Shown: positions 16,081-24,186 of the stretch, in pieces
Layout of the letters: each line of letters begins with the position of its first letter
How positions within the stretch are numbered: position 1 is the stretch's first letter
Source: Chitinophagaceae bacterium
GTDB taxonomy: Bacteria > Bacteroidota > Bacteroidia > Chitinophagales > Chitinophagaceae
Direction of reading: 5' to 3'
Assembly (NCBI GenBank): GCA_020853515.1
Contig: JADYYU010000133.1
Span: 1-24,542 of the forward strand
DNA: 24,542 nt
Translations under genes and position numbers: made by a program
The notes under the pieces: model-generated
What the model saw: only the letters and a program-made list of their open reading frames with translations
Told to the model about the DNA's origin: nothing
Databases searched by the model: none

Positions 16081-17223
16081 ATGAAAAAACATAAATATCA
16101 ATTCTCTATTTTCAATTCACAATTAATTACTTTTATCAAAAAGGAATTCAAGCATGTGTTCCGCGATAAGAAAACATTGCTGATGCTTTTTGGAATGCCC
16201 ACAGCACAGATTATTCTGTTTGGATTTGCGCTTACCAATGAAATCAAAGATTCAAAAGTAGGTGTGCTTGATTTTTCAAAGGATATTGTGAGCAGGCAGA
16301 TCATTGAGAAAATCGATGAAAGCAACTATTTTAATGTGGCCGAAGATCTTAAAAGCATTAAGGATGTAGACGCTGCGTTTAAACAAAATAAGATTCGGGC
16401 AGCGGTGGTTTTTCCTCCCGGTTTTGCAGATGAATTATTACATGGCGGCCATTCGCAGATTCAACTCATCGCCGATGCCAGCGATCCGAATGCCGCTACC
16501 AGTATTACCAATTATTTATCTAACATAATCACCGAGTATCAGTCGCAGCAAACAACAGTCGCAGCGGCGCCGATGCAGATTATGGCGGAGGTGCATATGT
16601 TGTATAATCCAGAATTGAAAGGCGCGCCCAATTTTGTACCGGGTGTGATTGCACTGGTGCTGATGCTGGTTTGTACCATGATGAGTTCTGTGTCGATCGT
16701 AAAAGAAAAGGAACTGGGTACGATGGAGATCTTGCTGGTTTCGCCTTTTAAACCCATCTATATTATTATCTCTAAGCTGATGCCCTTTCTGATCATTTCA
16801 TTATTCAACCTGGCGATCATTCTTGTGTTGAGTGTAACGCTGCTCGATCTGGAAATCAAGGGTAATATCTTTTTGTTGTTTTTTGCCAGTATGCTTTTTA
16901 TCATTACTTCGTTAGCCATCGGGCTGTTGATTTCTACTACTGCGAAGACCCAGCAAAATGCCATGATGATCTCGCTGATGGGTATGATGTTACCTACCAT
17001 GCTGCTGACCGGATTTATGTTTCCTATCGAAAATATGCCGATCGTATTAAGGGGCTTGTCGAACATAGTGCCTTCGCGCTGGTTTTTTATTATCATTAAA
17101 AATGTAATGCTGAAAGGCCTGGGCATTGCTTCGATCTGGAAAGAACTGCTTATACTCACTGCTATGTGTGTTGGCTTACTGACACTTAGTATCAAAAAAT
17201 TTAAAATCCGTTTACAGGAATGA
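16081..17223 (+). CDS. ABC-2 type transporter permease 1
   Basis: A 380-residue inner-membrane permease of the ABC-2 (YbhS/YbhR-like) group. One transmembrane helix near residues 34-52 is followed by a large extracytoplasmic domain (about 55-185, GVLDFSKDIVSRQIIEKI onward). Five helices follow between about 188 and 375. The cytoplasmic coupling motif VKEKELGTMEILLVSPFKP after the second helix is characteristic. The first about 14 residues (HKYQFSIFNSQL) are unusually polar and aromatic for this family. They are encoded by repetitive TTCAATT-like DNA, but no closer in-frame ATG exists before the conserved FIKKEFKHVFRDK, so the start is kept. The last four bases overlap the next permease start (ATGA). 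Confidence 0.94.
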   Translation: MKKHKYQFSIFNSQLITFIKKEFKHVFRDKKTLLMLFGMPTAQIILFGFALTNEIKDSKVGVLDFSKDIVSRQIIEKIDESNYFNVAEDLKSIKDVDAAFKQNKIRAAVVFPPGFADELLHGGHSQIQLIADASDPNAATSITNYLSNIITEYQSQQTTVAAAPMQIMAEVHMLYNPELKGAPNFVPGVIALVLMLVCTMMSSVSIVKEKELGTMEILLVSPFKPIYIIISKLMPFLIISLFNLAIILVLSVTLLDLEIKGNIFLLFFASMLFIITSLAIGLLISTTAKTQQNAMMISLMGMMLPTMLLTGFMFPIENMPIVLRGLSNIVPSRWFFIIIKNVMLKGLGIASIWKELLILTAMCVGLLTLSIKKFKIRLQE

Positions 17224-18338
17224 GGTCACTTTATTTTTTACTCGAAAAAGAATTCAAACAAATGTTCCGGAGCAAGGGCTTACTCCGAACCTTATTTATT
17301 GCGCCTGTCATACAATTGATACTGATGCCGATGGCCGCCAATTATTCAGTGAAAAATATTTCACTGGCCATTGTCGATCACGATCATTCATCAGTCTCTC
17401 AAAAGCTAATTTCAAAAGTAACTGCTTCAGGTCATTTTCAACTGGTGGCCTATTGCAATAATAATAATGAAGCACTCGAGCTTATTGAGCATGATAAGGC
17501 AGATCTTATCCTTGAAATTCCTAATAAATTTGAGCAGAATCTGGTACGTGAAAATGTGCAAAAACTCAATGTGCAGATCAATGCGATAGAAGGGGTGAAA
17601 GCCGGACTGGGCGGTGGTTATCTGGCTAGTATTATCGGTGATTTCAATACTGAGGCCCGCATTCGGACTGTGCAGCCGGCTCATATTCAGCAGGGGGCTG
17701 CGATCAGTATTATGCCCGTCAACTGGTACAATCAGTTTTTAAATTATTACCTCTTTATCGTACCCGGTATCCTGGTTAATCTGATTACCGGTATCGGTAT
17801 TATGCAGGCTGCTTTTAATCTGGTAAAAGAGAAAGAGATAGGTACCATTGAGCAGATCAATGTAACCCCGATCAAAAAGCAATACTTTATTTTAGGTAAG
17901 CTGTTGCCTTTTTATGCATTGTCGATCATTATTTTTACGGTGGGGTTGCTGGTGAGTTATGTATTTTATAATGTATTTCCTGTCGGAAGTTTTGGTACCA
18001 TGTATGTTAGTTTATTTGCCTACCTTTTTGCCTTGCTCGGTTTTGGATTGCTGTTGTCGACCTATTCTGAAACCCAGCAGCAAACCATGTCGCTGGCTTT
18101 CTTTTTTCTCAATGTTCTGAATATGATGAGTGGTTTGTTTACCAGCATCGATAGTATGCCGCAATGGGCAAAAGTGGTAACAGGCTGTTTTCCGGTGAGT
18201 CATTTTATACAAACCATGCGCATGATTATGCTGAAAGGCAGCACGCTGTCCGACGTTAGTTTTCACCTCTGGGCCATGGTGGGTATTGGTATTGTGTTTA
18301 ATGGCTGGGCCGTGCTGAACTACCGAAAGCGGAGCTAA
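17220..18338 (+). CDS. ABC-2 type transporter permease 2
   Basis: A 372-residue ABC-2 permease paralogous to the preceding one. It begins with the same kind of N-terminus (FLLEKEFKQMFRSKGLLRTL), a first helix near residues 25-43, and an extracytoplasmic domain with ISLAIVDHDHSSVSQKLISKV. A helix bundle follows from about residue 175, including the coupling motif VKEKEIGTIEQINVTPIKK. Its start overlaps the preceding gene's stop (ATGA), indicating translational coupling and heterodimer formation with permease 1. It is the last gene of the efflux locus. No convincing rho-independent terminator is visible in the 173 bases before the convergent kinase gene. Confidence 0.94.
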   Translation: MRSLYFLLEKEFKQMFRSKGLLRTLFIAPVIQLILMPMAANYSVKNISLAIVDHDHSSVSQKLISKVTASGHFQLVAYCNNNNEALELIEHDKADLILEIPNKFEQNLVRENVQKLNVQINAIEGVKAGLGGGYLASIIGDFNTEARIRTVQPAHIQQGAAISIMPVNWYNQFLNYYLFIVPGILVNLITGIGIMQAAFNLVKEKEIGTIEQINVTPIKKQYFILGKLLPFYALSIIIFTVGLLVSYVFYNVFPVGSFGTMYVSLFAYLFALLGFGLLLSTYSETQQQTMSLAFFFLNVLNMMSGLFTSIDSMPQWAKVVTGCFPVSHFIQTMRMIMLKGSTLSDVSFHLWAMVGIGIVFNGWAVLNYRKRS

Positions 18339-18511
18339 AAAACGACAAAGGCAACAAATACTTTCGCTTGTTAAAATATTCGCTTTCTTATGACAAACAT
18401 TAAAAGCCTGATTTTTTGGGAGCCTTTCTATCAAATGAAATGATGAATGATTGTCTTCTGCCAGAGCATAACTCAGGCGCCCGGATAGATTGCAGATCGC
18501 TGAAATTGGTT

Positions 18512-21500
18512 TTACATAAGCGGAATATAGATATCAAATCTGGCACCTTTGTTTACTTCGCCCTTCGCAGTGATGAACCCGTGATGATTTTCGACAATTT
18601 TCTTAACAATCGCCAGTCCGATGCCTGTACCTGAATATTCTGAACGGCCATGTAAACGTTGAAATACTTCAAATATTTTTTCATTGTACTGTTGATCAAA
18701 ACCTATTCCATTATCAGTAACAGTAATATGATAATAATCGGTATCCTTCACAAGTCTTTCCTCCGGCAGGCTGTTTGCCGGCCTGATCTCGCTGATGATG
18801 GTAATAACAGGTGGCAGGCCGGGCTGAGAAAATTTCAGTGAATTGCTGAGCAAATTATACAAGAGCTGTCTGAACTGAAATGGAATAATATTGAGATCTC
18901 CGGCTTCCTGAATTTGGATGCTAGCCTGCTTTTGATCCAGTATCTCTCCCAGGTCTTCCTTTACTTCATCCACAATGCTGCTGATACTGGCCATTTCAAA
19001 TTTTCTTTCCTGTATATTGGTGCGGGAAAAAGTCAGCAGATCATTGATCAGGGTTTGCATGCGCTGCGCGGAATTTTGCATTTTCCGAAACTTTTCTTTT
19101 CCATGATCAGAAAGGCGTTCAAATTCTCTTTCCATAATTTGAGTGGCGAATGTTTGAATTTTTCGCAAAGGCTCCTGCAGGTCATGGCTCGAAATGTATG
19201 CAAACGACTGCAGCTCTTTATTCATTTTTGCCAGGTCAATATTATTTTGTTCGAGCTCCTGCGTACGTTCAGCTACTTGCTTTTCAAGTTCGTGGGTAAA
19301 GGCTCGGTCGGTATGTATATCCGTAAAGGCACCCACCCATTTGATGATATTATTTTCTTTATTATAAACGGGTTCCCCGATCACAGAATGCCATCTGTAG
19401 TATCCGTCTTTTCCTCTCACTCGTACATCGCATTTATAAGCTGCCCCGGTGGACAGACTGTGATTCCAGATTCGTGCATTCTGTTCATAATCATCGGGAT
19501 GTATAATGGCTTTCCACTCCGCTTCACCGGCAGGTTCAATGCCTGTATATTCAATCCATTTGCCTGAGGCAAAAAGAGCGTTTCCTTTTTCATCTGTTTC
19601 CCAGATGAGCTGCGGGATACTCTCGGTGAGCGAACGAAATCGCTTTTCGCTTTCTTCAATTTTTTTTCTGGCTTCTACTTTCTCCGTCACGTCAATCACG
19701 GTGATTTTAATACCGGAAATAATATTGTCTGACTCCCGCAAAGGGGCATATTCAAAATCGATATAGTAGTGTATTGGCTGCTGATCGTTTCGGACATACA
19801 GCAACGATTCTGTTTCAGCATGCACAATACCGGTGGTGTACACAGCATGTAACAACGCGGCATATTTTTGATTACTGAGTTCAGGAAAAATATCAAGCAG
19901 TTTTTTACCCTTCACTTCATTTTCATCCTTATGCCATATTTTTTTCAACAAAGCAAAATTAGCTACCTCACTCACCAGATCCTTGCCCCGCAGGATTGCT
20001 TTTGGTATCGGTGATTGCATCACCAGATTTCGGAAACGATGTTCACTTTGCTCCAATTCCTGCTGATGCGTTTTAAGAGCCGTAATATCACGGATGGTGC
20101 CGATCAGTTTTTCCGGTTGCCGATGATCATCATAAAACACTTTGCCTTTTCCTTCCATCCAATGCACCGATCGGTCTTGCCAGATTACGCGGGCTTCATA
20201 ATTCAGATAGCCGCTACTGAGAGCCTGTTTAAACGCTTTCTCCCTGATGTGCAGATCGTCAGGATGCAAATGAGCCAGTAACTGCTGATGCGTTAAGACC
20301 ACTTCCTTATCGTAACCACCAATGATTTCAAGGTAGCGTTGTGAGTATCGGGGTACATGGGTTTTGGCATTCAGCTCCCAAATACCCAGTTCACTGGCTT
20401 CGACTACAATATTGAGCCGCTCTTCATTTTGCTCTGTTTTTTTACGGGCTTGTACTTTTTCGGTGACTTCTGTTGCGGTTACGATGATTCCGGAGTTTGA
20501 GCCATCCATTTCTTTCAAAGGTTTGTACAAAAAGTCGAAATAGAAAATATCAAGTTGCTCATTTCGTTTCAGGGGTACGGGTACTTCATAACCATGATAA
20601 GGAATACCGGTGCTCAACACATCATCCAGCAGCGCTTTCACAGTGTCTCTCACTTCAGGTATTGCATCAAATAGCTGTTTGCCCACAAGGTCCTCCTCAT
20701 GTCTGTCTACCAGTTGCAGATACGATTCGTTGGCCATTTCTACCACATAATCAGCCCCTCTTAAAATGGCGATACCTACAGGTGCTTGCTTAACGGTATT
20801 CCGAAATCTTTTGTCAGCTTCTTCCACCTTATGCCGGGCCATTACCTGCTGTGTATTATCCAGCACCCAAACAATCACTTTTTTTACTACACCTTCCCTG
20901 CTTTTGAGTGGTGCATACACAAAGGTTACGTAGATGGTTTCTTTTTTCCCGTGCCTGATCAGCAACATTTCCACTTCGTTGGCAAAATAAGGAATGCCTT
21001 CGTCTACTACACGTTGCAGGGCCTCTTCATAAGATGGTTTCGCTTCTGCAAAAGTATCCCAATAGTATTTGCCGGCTATTTCTTCTTGTCGTTTCCCGGC
21101 TATTTCGATAAAGCTGTCATTTACGATCTCACTTACCAGCGTATGGCCGTCGAGCACGCAAATACCAATTGGGGATTGCAAAACCAGGTTTCGCAGGTTT
21201 TGTTCGCTTTCTTCAATTTTTTGAGTCGCGATATTCAGATCAGTGAGGTCAACGCCCGTATTCACTACCCCATAAATTTGACCTTGCAGGTCGTACAACG
21301 GCGTAAAGCTGTAATTAAAAAAAAAGGTATCACTCACACCGTTCACAACAAGGGTTAAGGGTGTATTTTTAGTATGAAACGCAATACCGGTTTTGAGTAC
21401 TTCCCTGATTTGTTCAAAAACCTGTTGATTTTCAAGTTCGGGTAAAATTTCTGTAAATGATTTTCCGATTACCTGATTTCCTTTGCCCCAGATATTAATA

Positions 21501-22492
21501 ATCGATTGATTGGCGAGTTCGATCCGCATGTCACTTCCTGCATAAACGGCAATCGGAAAGGGTGCATTTTCAACCAGGGTTCTGACACGATGCTCACTTT
21601 CTTCCGCTTTGGCACGGGATACTACCTGGGCTGTAACGTCGGTAGCGATGGCTACTATGCCTGAAATATAGCCATCAGTTTCGCGCAGGGGTTCATATAC
21701 AAAATTGATGTAGATCATTTCCAGTTCCCCGTTCCGGGGCAATTTCACGGGGCGTTCGTTGGCGAAATATTTTTCACCGCTTGTGAAAACCATCTCCAGC
21801 AGCACTTCAAGACCCTGATCTCTTGCTTCGGGCAGGCCTTCAAAAATGGGTTTATTCATGACTGCGGGTGCAGTAGTACCCCAAAGCTCCAGCATTTTTT
21901 CATTGGCGATTTCTACCACATGGTTTTTTCCGCGAAATATACACATGGCTACCGGGGCCTGCATGATATTATTGATGAAGCGTTTATTGCTTTCTTTCAA
22001 TGCAAGGGCAGCCGCCCTCTTTTCGGTGGTTTCAACAACCGTAACCAGCACGCCACCCACTTCACCATTATCTTTTTTGATCGGACTATAAGAAAAATCG
22101 AAATAGCATTCTTCCATAAAGCCATTTCTATTCAGAAGCAGTTTAAAATCCGGAAAACCCACGGCCTGTCCCTCCATCACACCATCAAACATCGGACCGA
22201 TAGTAGGCCATATTTCGGCAAAAGTTTCACGGGTGCTAATGCCCAATGCATGGGGGTGTTTGGTAGTTCCCAATATAGGCCGGTAAGCATCATTGTAAAG
22301 CTGTGTGTAATCGTGACCCCAGGCAATATACATAGCAAAGGGGTTATTCAGCATCACAGCCATCATCGTCCGCAAACTTTCAGGCCAGGTATCAGGTGTT
22401 CCCAAGGAAGTTTTACTCCAGTCTTTAGCGCGCATCATTTCGCCCATTTCGCCTCCTCCGGCTAAAAAATAAAAATCGTTATTCGGATTCAC
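18512..22492 (-). CDS. Soluble sensor histidine kinase with eight tandem PAS domains
   Basis: A 1326-residue histidine kinase with no signal peptide or transmembrane segment, so probably cytoplasmic. Eight PAS units occupy about residues 45-160, 168-290, 300-420, 430-550, 560-680, 690-805, 817-940 and 950-1065. Most are spaced about 130 residues apart and linked by similar helices (VTEKVEARKKIEESEKRF type). Units 1-5 and 7 share a Y-x-F-x-Y-x-P closing strand. Units 6 and 8 carry HPDD and resemble the PAS_3 class. HisKA follows, with phospho-acceptor His1103 in SSHDLQEPLRKI, then HATPase_c with N-box NLLSN (1213-1217), DNGIGF (1260-1265) and GTGIGLA (1288-1294). The start is GTG at 22492, since there is no in-frame ATG before the upstream stop and family members already show the LAGGGEMG segment. 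No response regulator is nearby; the ligand is unknown. Confidence 0.96.
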   Translation of the reverse strand: MNPNNDFYFLAGGGEMGEMMRAKDWSKTSLGTPDTWPESLRTMMAVMLNNPFAMYIAWGHDYTQLYNDAYRPILGTTKHPHALGISTRETFAEIWPTIGPMFDGVMEGQAVGFPDFKLLLNRNGFMEECYFDFSYSPIKKDNGEVGGVLVTVVETTEKRAAALALKESNKRFINNIMQAPVAMCIFRGKNHVVEIANEKMLELWGTTAPAVMNKPIFEGLPEARDQGLEVLLEMVFTSGEKYFANERPVKLPRNGELEMIYINFVYEPLRETDGYISGIVAIATDVTAQVVSRAKAEESEHRVRTLVENAPFPIAVYAGSDMRIELANQSIINIWGKGNQVIGKSFTEILPELENQQVFEQIREVLKTGIAFHTKNTPLTLVVNGVSDTFFFNYSFTPLYDLQGQIYGVVNTGVDLTDLNIATQKIEESEQNLRNLVLQSPIGICVLDGHTLVSEIVNDSFIEIAGKRQEEIAGKYYWDTFAEAKPSYEEALQRVVDEGIPYFANEVEMLLIRHGKKETIYVTFVYAPLKSREGVVKKVIVWVLDNTQQVMARHKVEEADKRFRNTVKQAPVGIAILRGADYVVEMANESYLQLVDRHEEDLVGKQLFDAIPEVRDTVKALLDDVLSTGIPYHGYEVPVPLKRNEQLDIFYFDFLYKPLKEMDGSNSGIIVTATEVTEKVQARKKTEQNEERLNIVVEASELGIWELNAKTHVPRYSQRYLEIIGGYDKEVVLTHQQLLAHLHPDDLHIREKAFKQALSSGYLNYEARVIWQDRSVHWMEGKGKVFYDDHRQPEKLIGTIRDITALKTHQQELEQSEHRFRNLVMQSPIPKAILRGKDLVSEVANFALLKKIWHKDENEVKGKKLLDIFPELSNQKYAALLHAVYTTGIVHAETESLLYVRNDQQPIHYYIDFEYAPLRESDNIISGIKITVIDVTEKVEARKKIEESEKRFRSLTESIPQLIWETDEKGNALFASGKWIEYTGIEPAGEAEWKAIIHPDDYEQNARIWNHSLSTGAAYKCDVRVRGKDGYYRWHSVIGEPVYNKENNIIKWVGAFTDIHTDRAFTHELEKQVAERTQELEQNNIDLAKMNKELQSFAYISSHDLQEPLRKIQTFATQIMEREFERLSDHGKEKFRKMQNSAQRMQTLINDLLTFSRTNIQERKFEMASISSIVDEVKEDLGEILDQKQASIQIQEAGDLNIIPFQFRQLLYNLLSNSLKFSQPGLPPVITIISEIRPANSLPEERLVKDTDYYHITVTDNGIGFDQQYNEKIFEVFQRLHGRSEYSGTGIGLAIVKKIVENHHGFITAKGEVNKGARFDIYIPLM

Positions 22493-22709
22493 TGGCTGAT
22501 CTGTTTGTTGATTTAGAAATAAAAAGAGGAGCTGCCGACAGATTAAAAGTAGGTTCTGTCAATTGTTTAACGGCCAGTTTTGTCAAATTGTCAAGCGACA
22601 TAAAATCTTCCGGCTTTTGAGAGTGATATGCTGCGCTGTGTAAGAATGCACGATCATCAGCGACATTGTCAGCCTGCATATATGTATCGTAGTTTTGGTT
22701 CTCCTGCAT
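22479..22709 (-). CDS. Possible small protein overlapping the start of the PAS kinase
   Basis: A 76-residue ORF ending 14 bases inside the kinase gene, in a different frame. It is acidic at the start (MQENQNYDTYMQADNVADDR) and hydrophilic, with no signal peptide, helix or known motif; I do not recognise it. Support comes from its position: a perfect TAnnTTTG promoter element lies 65 bases upstream on the same strand. The kinase begins with a GTG within its last codons, as expected for translational coupling. It could equally be a chance ORF in a transcribed leader. Joining it to the kinase would need a +1 shift, and no shift site is apparent. Confidence 0.42.
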   Translation of the reverse strand: MQENQNYDTYMQADNVADDRAFLHSAAYHSQKPEDFMSLDNLTKLAVKQLTEPTFNLSAAPLFISKSTNRSASESE

Positions 22710-22773
22710 AATCAGAATGACTTTATAATCCAGAGAAATGCTTACACAATTGCTTGCCGGGCAGATCCTTTTA

Positions 22774-22781
22774 CAAATCTA
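22774..22781 (-). promoter_or_regulatory. -7 promoter element for the small ORF/PAS kinase unit
   Basis: On the minus strand this reads TAGATTTG, a perfect TAnnTTTG match, 64 bases before the ATG at 22709. A TTTG (22795-22798 on the minus strand) is closer than the usual -33 spacing. The predicted leader is about 55-60 bases. Confidence 0.5.
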
Positions 22782-22885
22782 ATTCATTATTTTCCAAATA
22801 GTATATTCAGTTAAAACAATACAGGCAGCTAGCTGAAGGATTTGGTACAACTGCTTTCAGAATCAGGAAATTTCAAAAAAGATAA

Positions 22886-22909
22886 AGGCTTTCATTTGGT
22901 TGAAAGCCT
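22886..22909 (-). terminator. Rho-independent terminator of the T9SS gene
   Basis: AGGCTTTCA (22886-22894) and TGAAAGCCT (22901-22909) form a perfect 9-base stem with a 6-base loop. On the minus strand it begins 27 bases after the stop of the T9SS gene and is followed by a T-rich stretch (TTTATCTTTTTT). This is a standard intrinsic terminator for the minus strand. It also insulates the promoter of the kinase unit downstream. Confidence 0.8.
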
Positions 22910-22935
22910 CTTCTTAACGATGCTGTGATCGCAGC

Positions 22936-24186
22936 TTATTCTTTTACAAACAATAATCTGCAGAGTTGCTTGTTTTCTTCTACCAACAGTGCATAGACAC
23001 CGGGTGTGAGCATTTGAGTGCTGATCTGATTACCCTGATGTACGATGCCGCTTTGTGCAAGGCGACCGTCAGCCGTCATAATATAGTATTTGCTGCCGTT
23101 TACATCATGCGTTAATTGCAGCAGACCGCTCGACGGATTAGGGAAGATCATCAGAGCCTGTTTATTTTGCAGATCGGCCACTTCATTGGGCATCATATCA
23201 TAATAATAGTTGGTCACACCGTGGTAGGGATCAGGCTGCCATTGCATGTTATTTGGGTTAATGGTGTAACCATAAGTGCGCAACAACAGGCCATTTTGAT
23301 ATACACAGGCAATTTTTACCGTTGTATCAAACTGCTGCGTGGCCTGATTCCATAATTGCGAAAACAGGGTATCAATTTCTGAATTATTATTTCTTGTCCA
23401 TTGATCCCGACTTGAATTGGTATAAGTCTGCAGATTATTATCGAAGCTAAACCACTGTTTGAGGATCAGGTACTGGCTGGCATTATAGTTAGATACCACT
23501 TTTCCTTGTTTGTACCAGGTGCCGGCAAGCCATATAAAATGGACTACACTATCGGAATTATTATTGGCGTTATAATAATGCATGGTTTTGCCTTGCAGGT
23601 TATAGTTCACTGAATCAGTGCTGTTATACGACCATTGCTCACTCAGATTATTACCTGCATAAATATTCACACTTTTATAGCCGCTGCTGAAGGCCCCGGC
23701 ATTATCGAGGTTAATAGTATAGGTGGTATCTTGCTGATTCTGGGCATTGGTATGGTAGTAATATTTGCCAGACACATGCGAAGCATTATTGGGGATGTCA
23801 ATAAAAGTAAAGTAGGATGAATCGAGCTGTGCACCATTAAAATAATGATGGTGATTGAAACCGATTGTGGGTATTCCGTTTGTATATCCTTCTCCGCTCG
23901 ACTCCTGTACTTTTGTGTATCCCGCATCGTACATTTCTCTTGAAATCCCATTCAGGGTAAGCGCTGCACCGCTGAAGCTCAGCATCGAATCCATTTTATA
24001 ACTGACATTGCCGGAAGTGATATCCTGCAATGCCGTGCTCGGGTTGGCGGCTTTGTAAAACATAGCAGCAGAATCGCCCATCACGTATCCGGTAGAATCG
24101 TGGTAATAGGTGCTGCGGCCAATGAGTTTTTGTGATTTTGCGGACAGGCTGATGCAGGTCAGCAGAATGAATAAAATATTTTTCAT
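22936..24186 (-). CDS. Secreted protein with T9SS type A C-terminal sorting domain
   Basis: A 416-residue exported protein. Residues 1-18 are the signal peptide (FILLTCISLSAKS). The mature region is rich in Asn, Tyr, Ser and Thr, with many tyrosine-containing strand segments (NVSYKMDSML, GKYYYHTNAQNQQDTTY, GKTMHYYNANNNSDSV). This is a composition common in surface proteins of Bacteroidota, possibly built of repeated beta hairpins. Residues 346-416 are the sorting domain: MIFPNPSSGLLQL, then YYIMTADGRL, LTPGVYALLV and the closing RLLFVKE. It should be exported through the Por/T9SS machinery and attached to the cell surface or released. No enzyme motif was found. A strong terminator follows its stop. 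Confidence 0.88.
   Translation of the reverse strand: MKNILFILLTCISLSAKSQKLIGRSTYYHDSTGYVMGDSAAMFYKAANPSTALQDITSGNVSYKMDSMLSFSGAALTLNGISREMYDAGYTKVQESSGEGYTNGIPTIGFNHHHYFNGAQLDSSYFTFIDIPNNASHVSGKYYYHTNAQNQQDTTYTINLDNAGAFSSGYKSVNIYAGNNLSEQWSYNSTDSVNYNLQGKTMHYYNANNNSDSVVHFIWLAGTWYKQGKVVSNYNASQYLILKQWFSFDNNLQTYTNSSRDQWTRNNNSEIDTLFSQLWNQATQQFDTTVKIACVYQNGLLLRTYGYTINPNNMQWQPDPYHGVTNYYYDMMPNEVADLQNKQALMIFPNPSSGLLQLTHDVNGSKYYIMTADGRLAQSGIVHQGNQISTQMLTPGVYALLVEENKQLCRLLFVKE

Noticed and set aside
16032..16094. A 20-codon ORF (MIRLIAIIIETFKEKLNEKT) overlapping the start of permease 1
   Set aside because: Too short, no promoter or conserved motif, and the frame differs from the permease; chance is the simplest explanation.
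18401..18426. AAAAGCCTGATTTTTTGGGAGCCTTT looked like a terminator hairpin after the second permease gene
   Set aside because: The two AGCCT arms are direct repeats, not inverted ones, so they cannot pair as a stem.
18914..19567. Long plus-strand ORF (217 residues) inside the PAS kinase gene, and other long opposite-strand ORFs there
   Set aside because: They are opposite-strand shadows of a strongly supported coding gene, with low-quality translations and no domain.
22479..22540. Programmed frameshift joining the small ORF to the PAS kinase
   Set aside because: Joining would need a +1 shift; the only T-rich run (CTTTTTATTT) suits a -1 shift and no supporting structure is seen.
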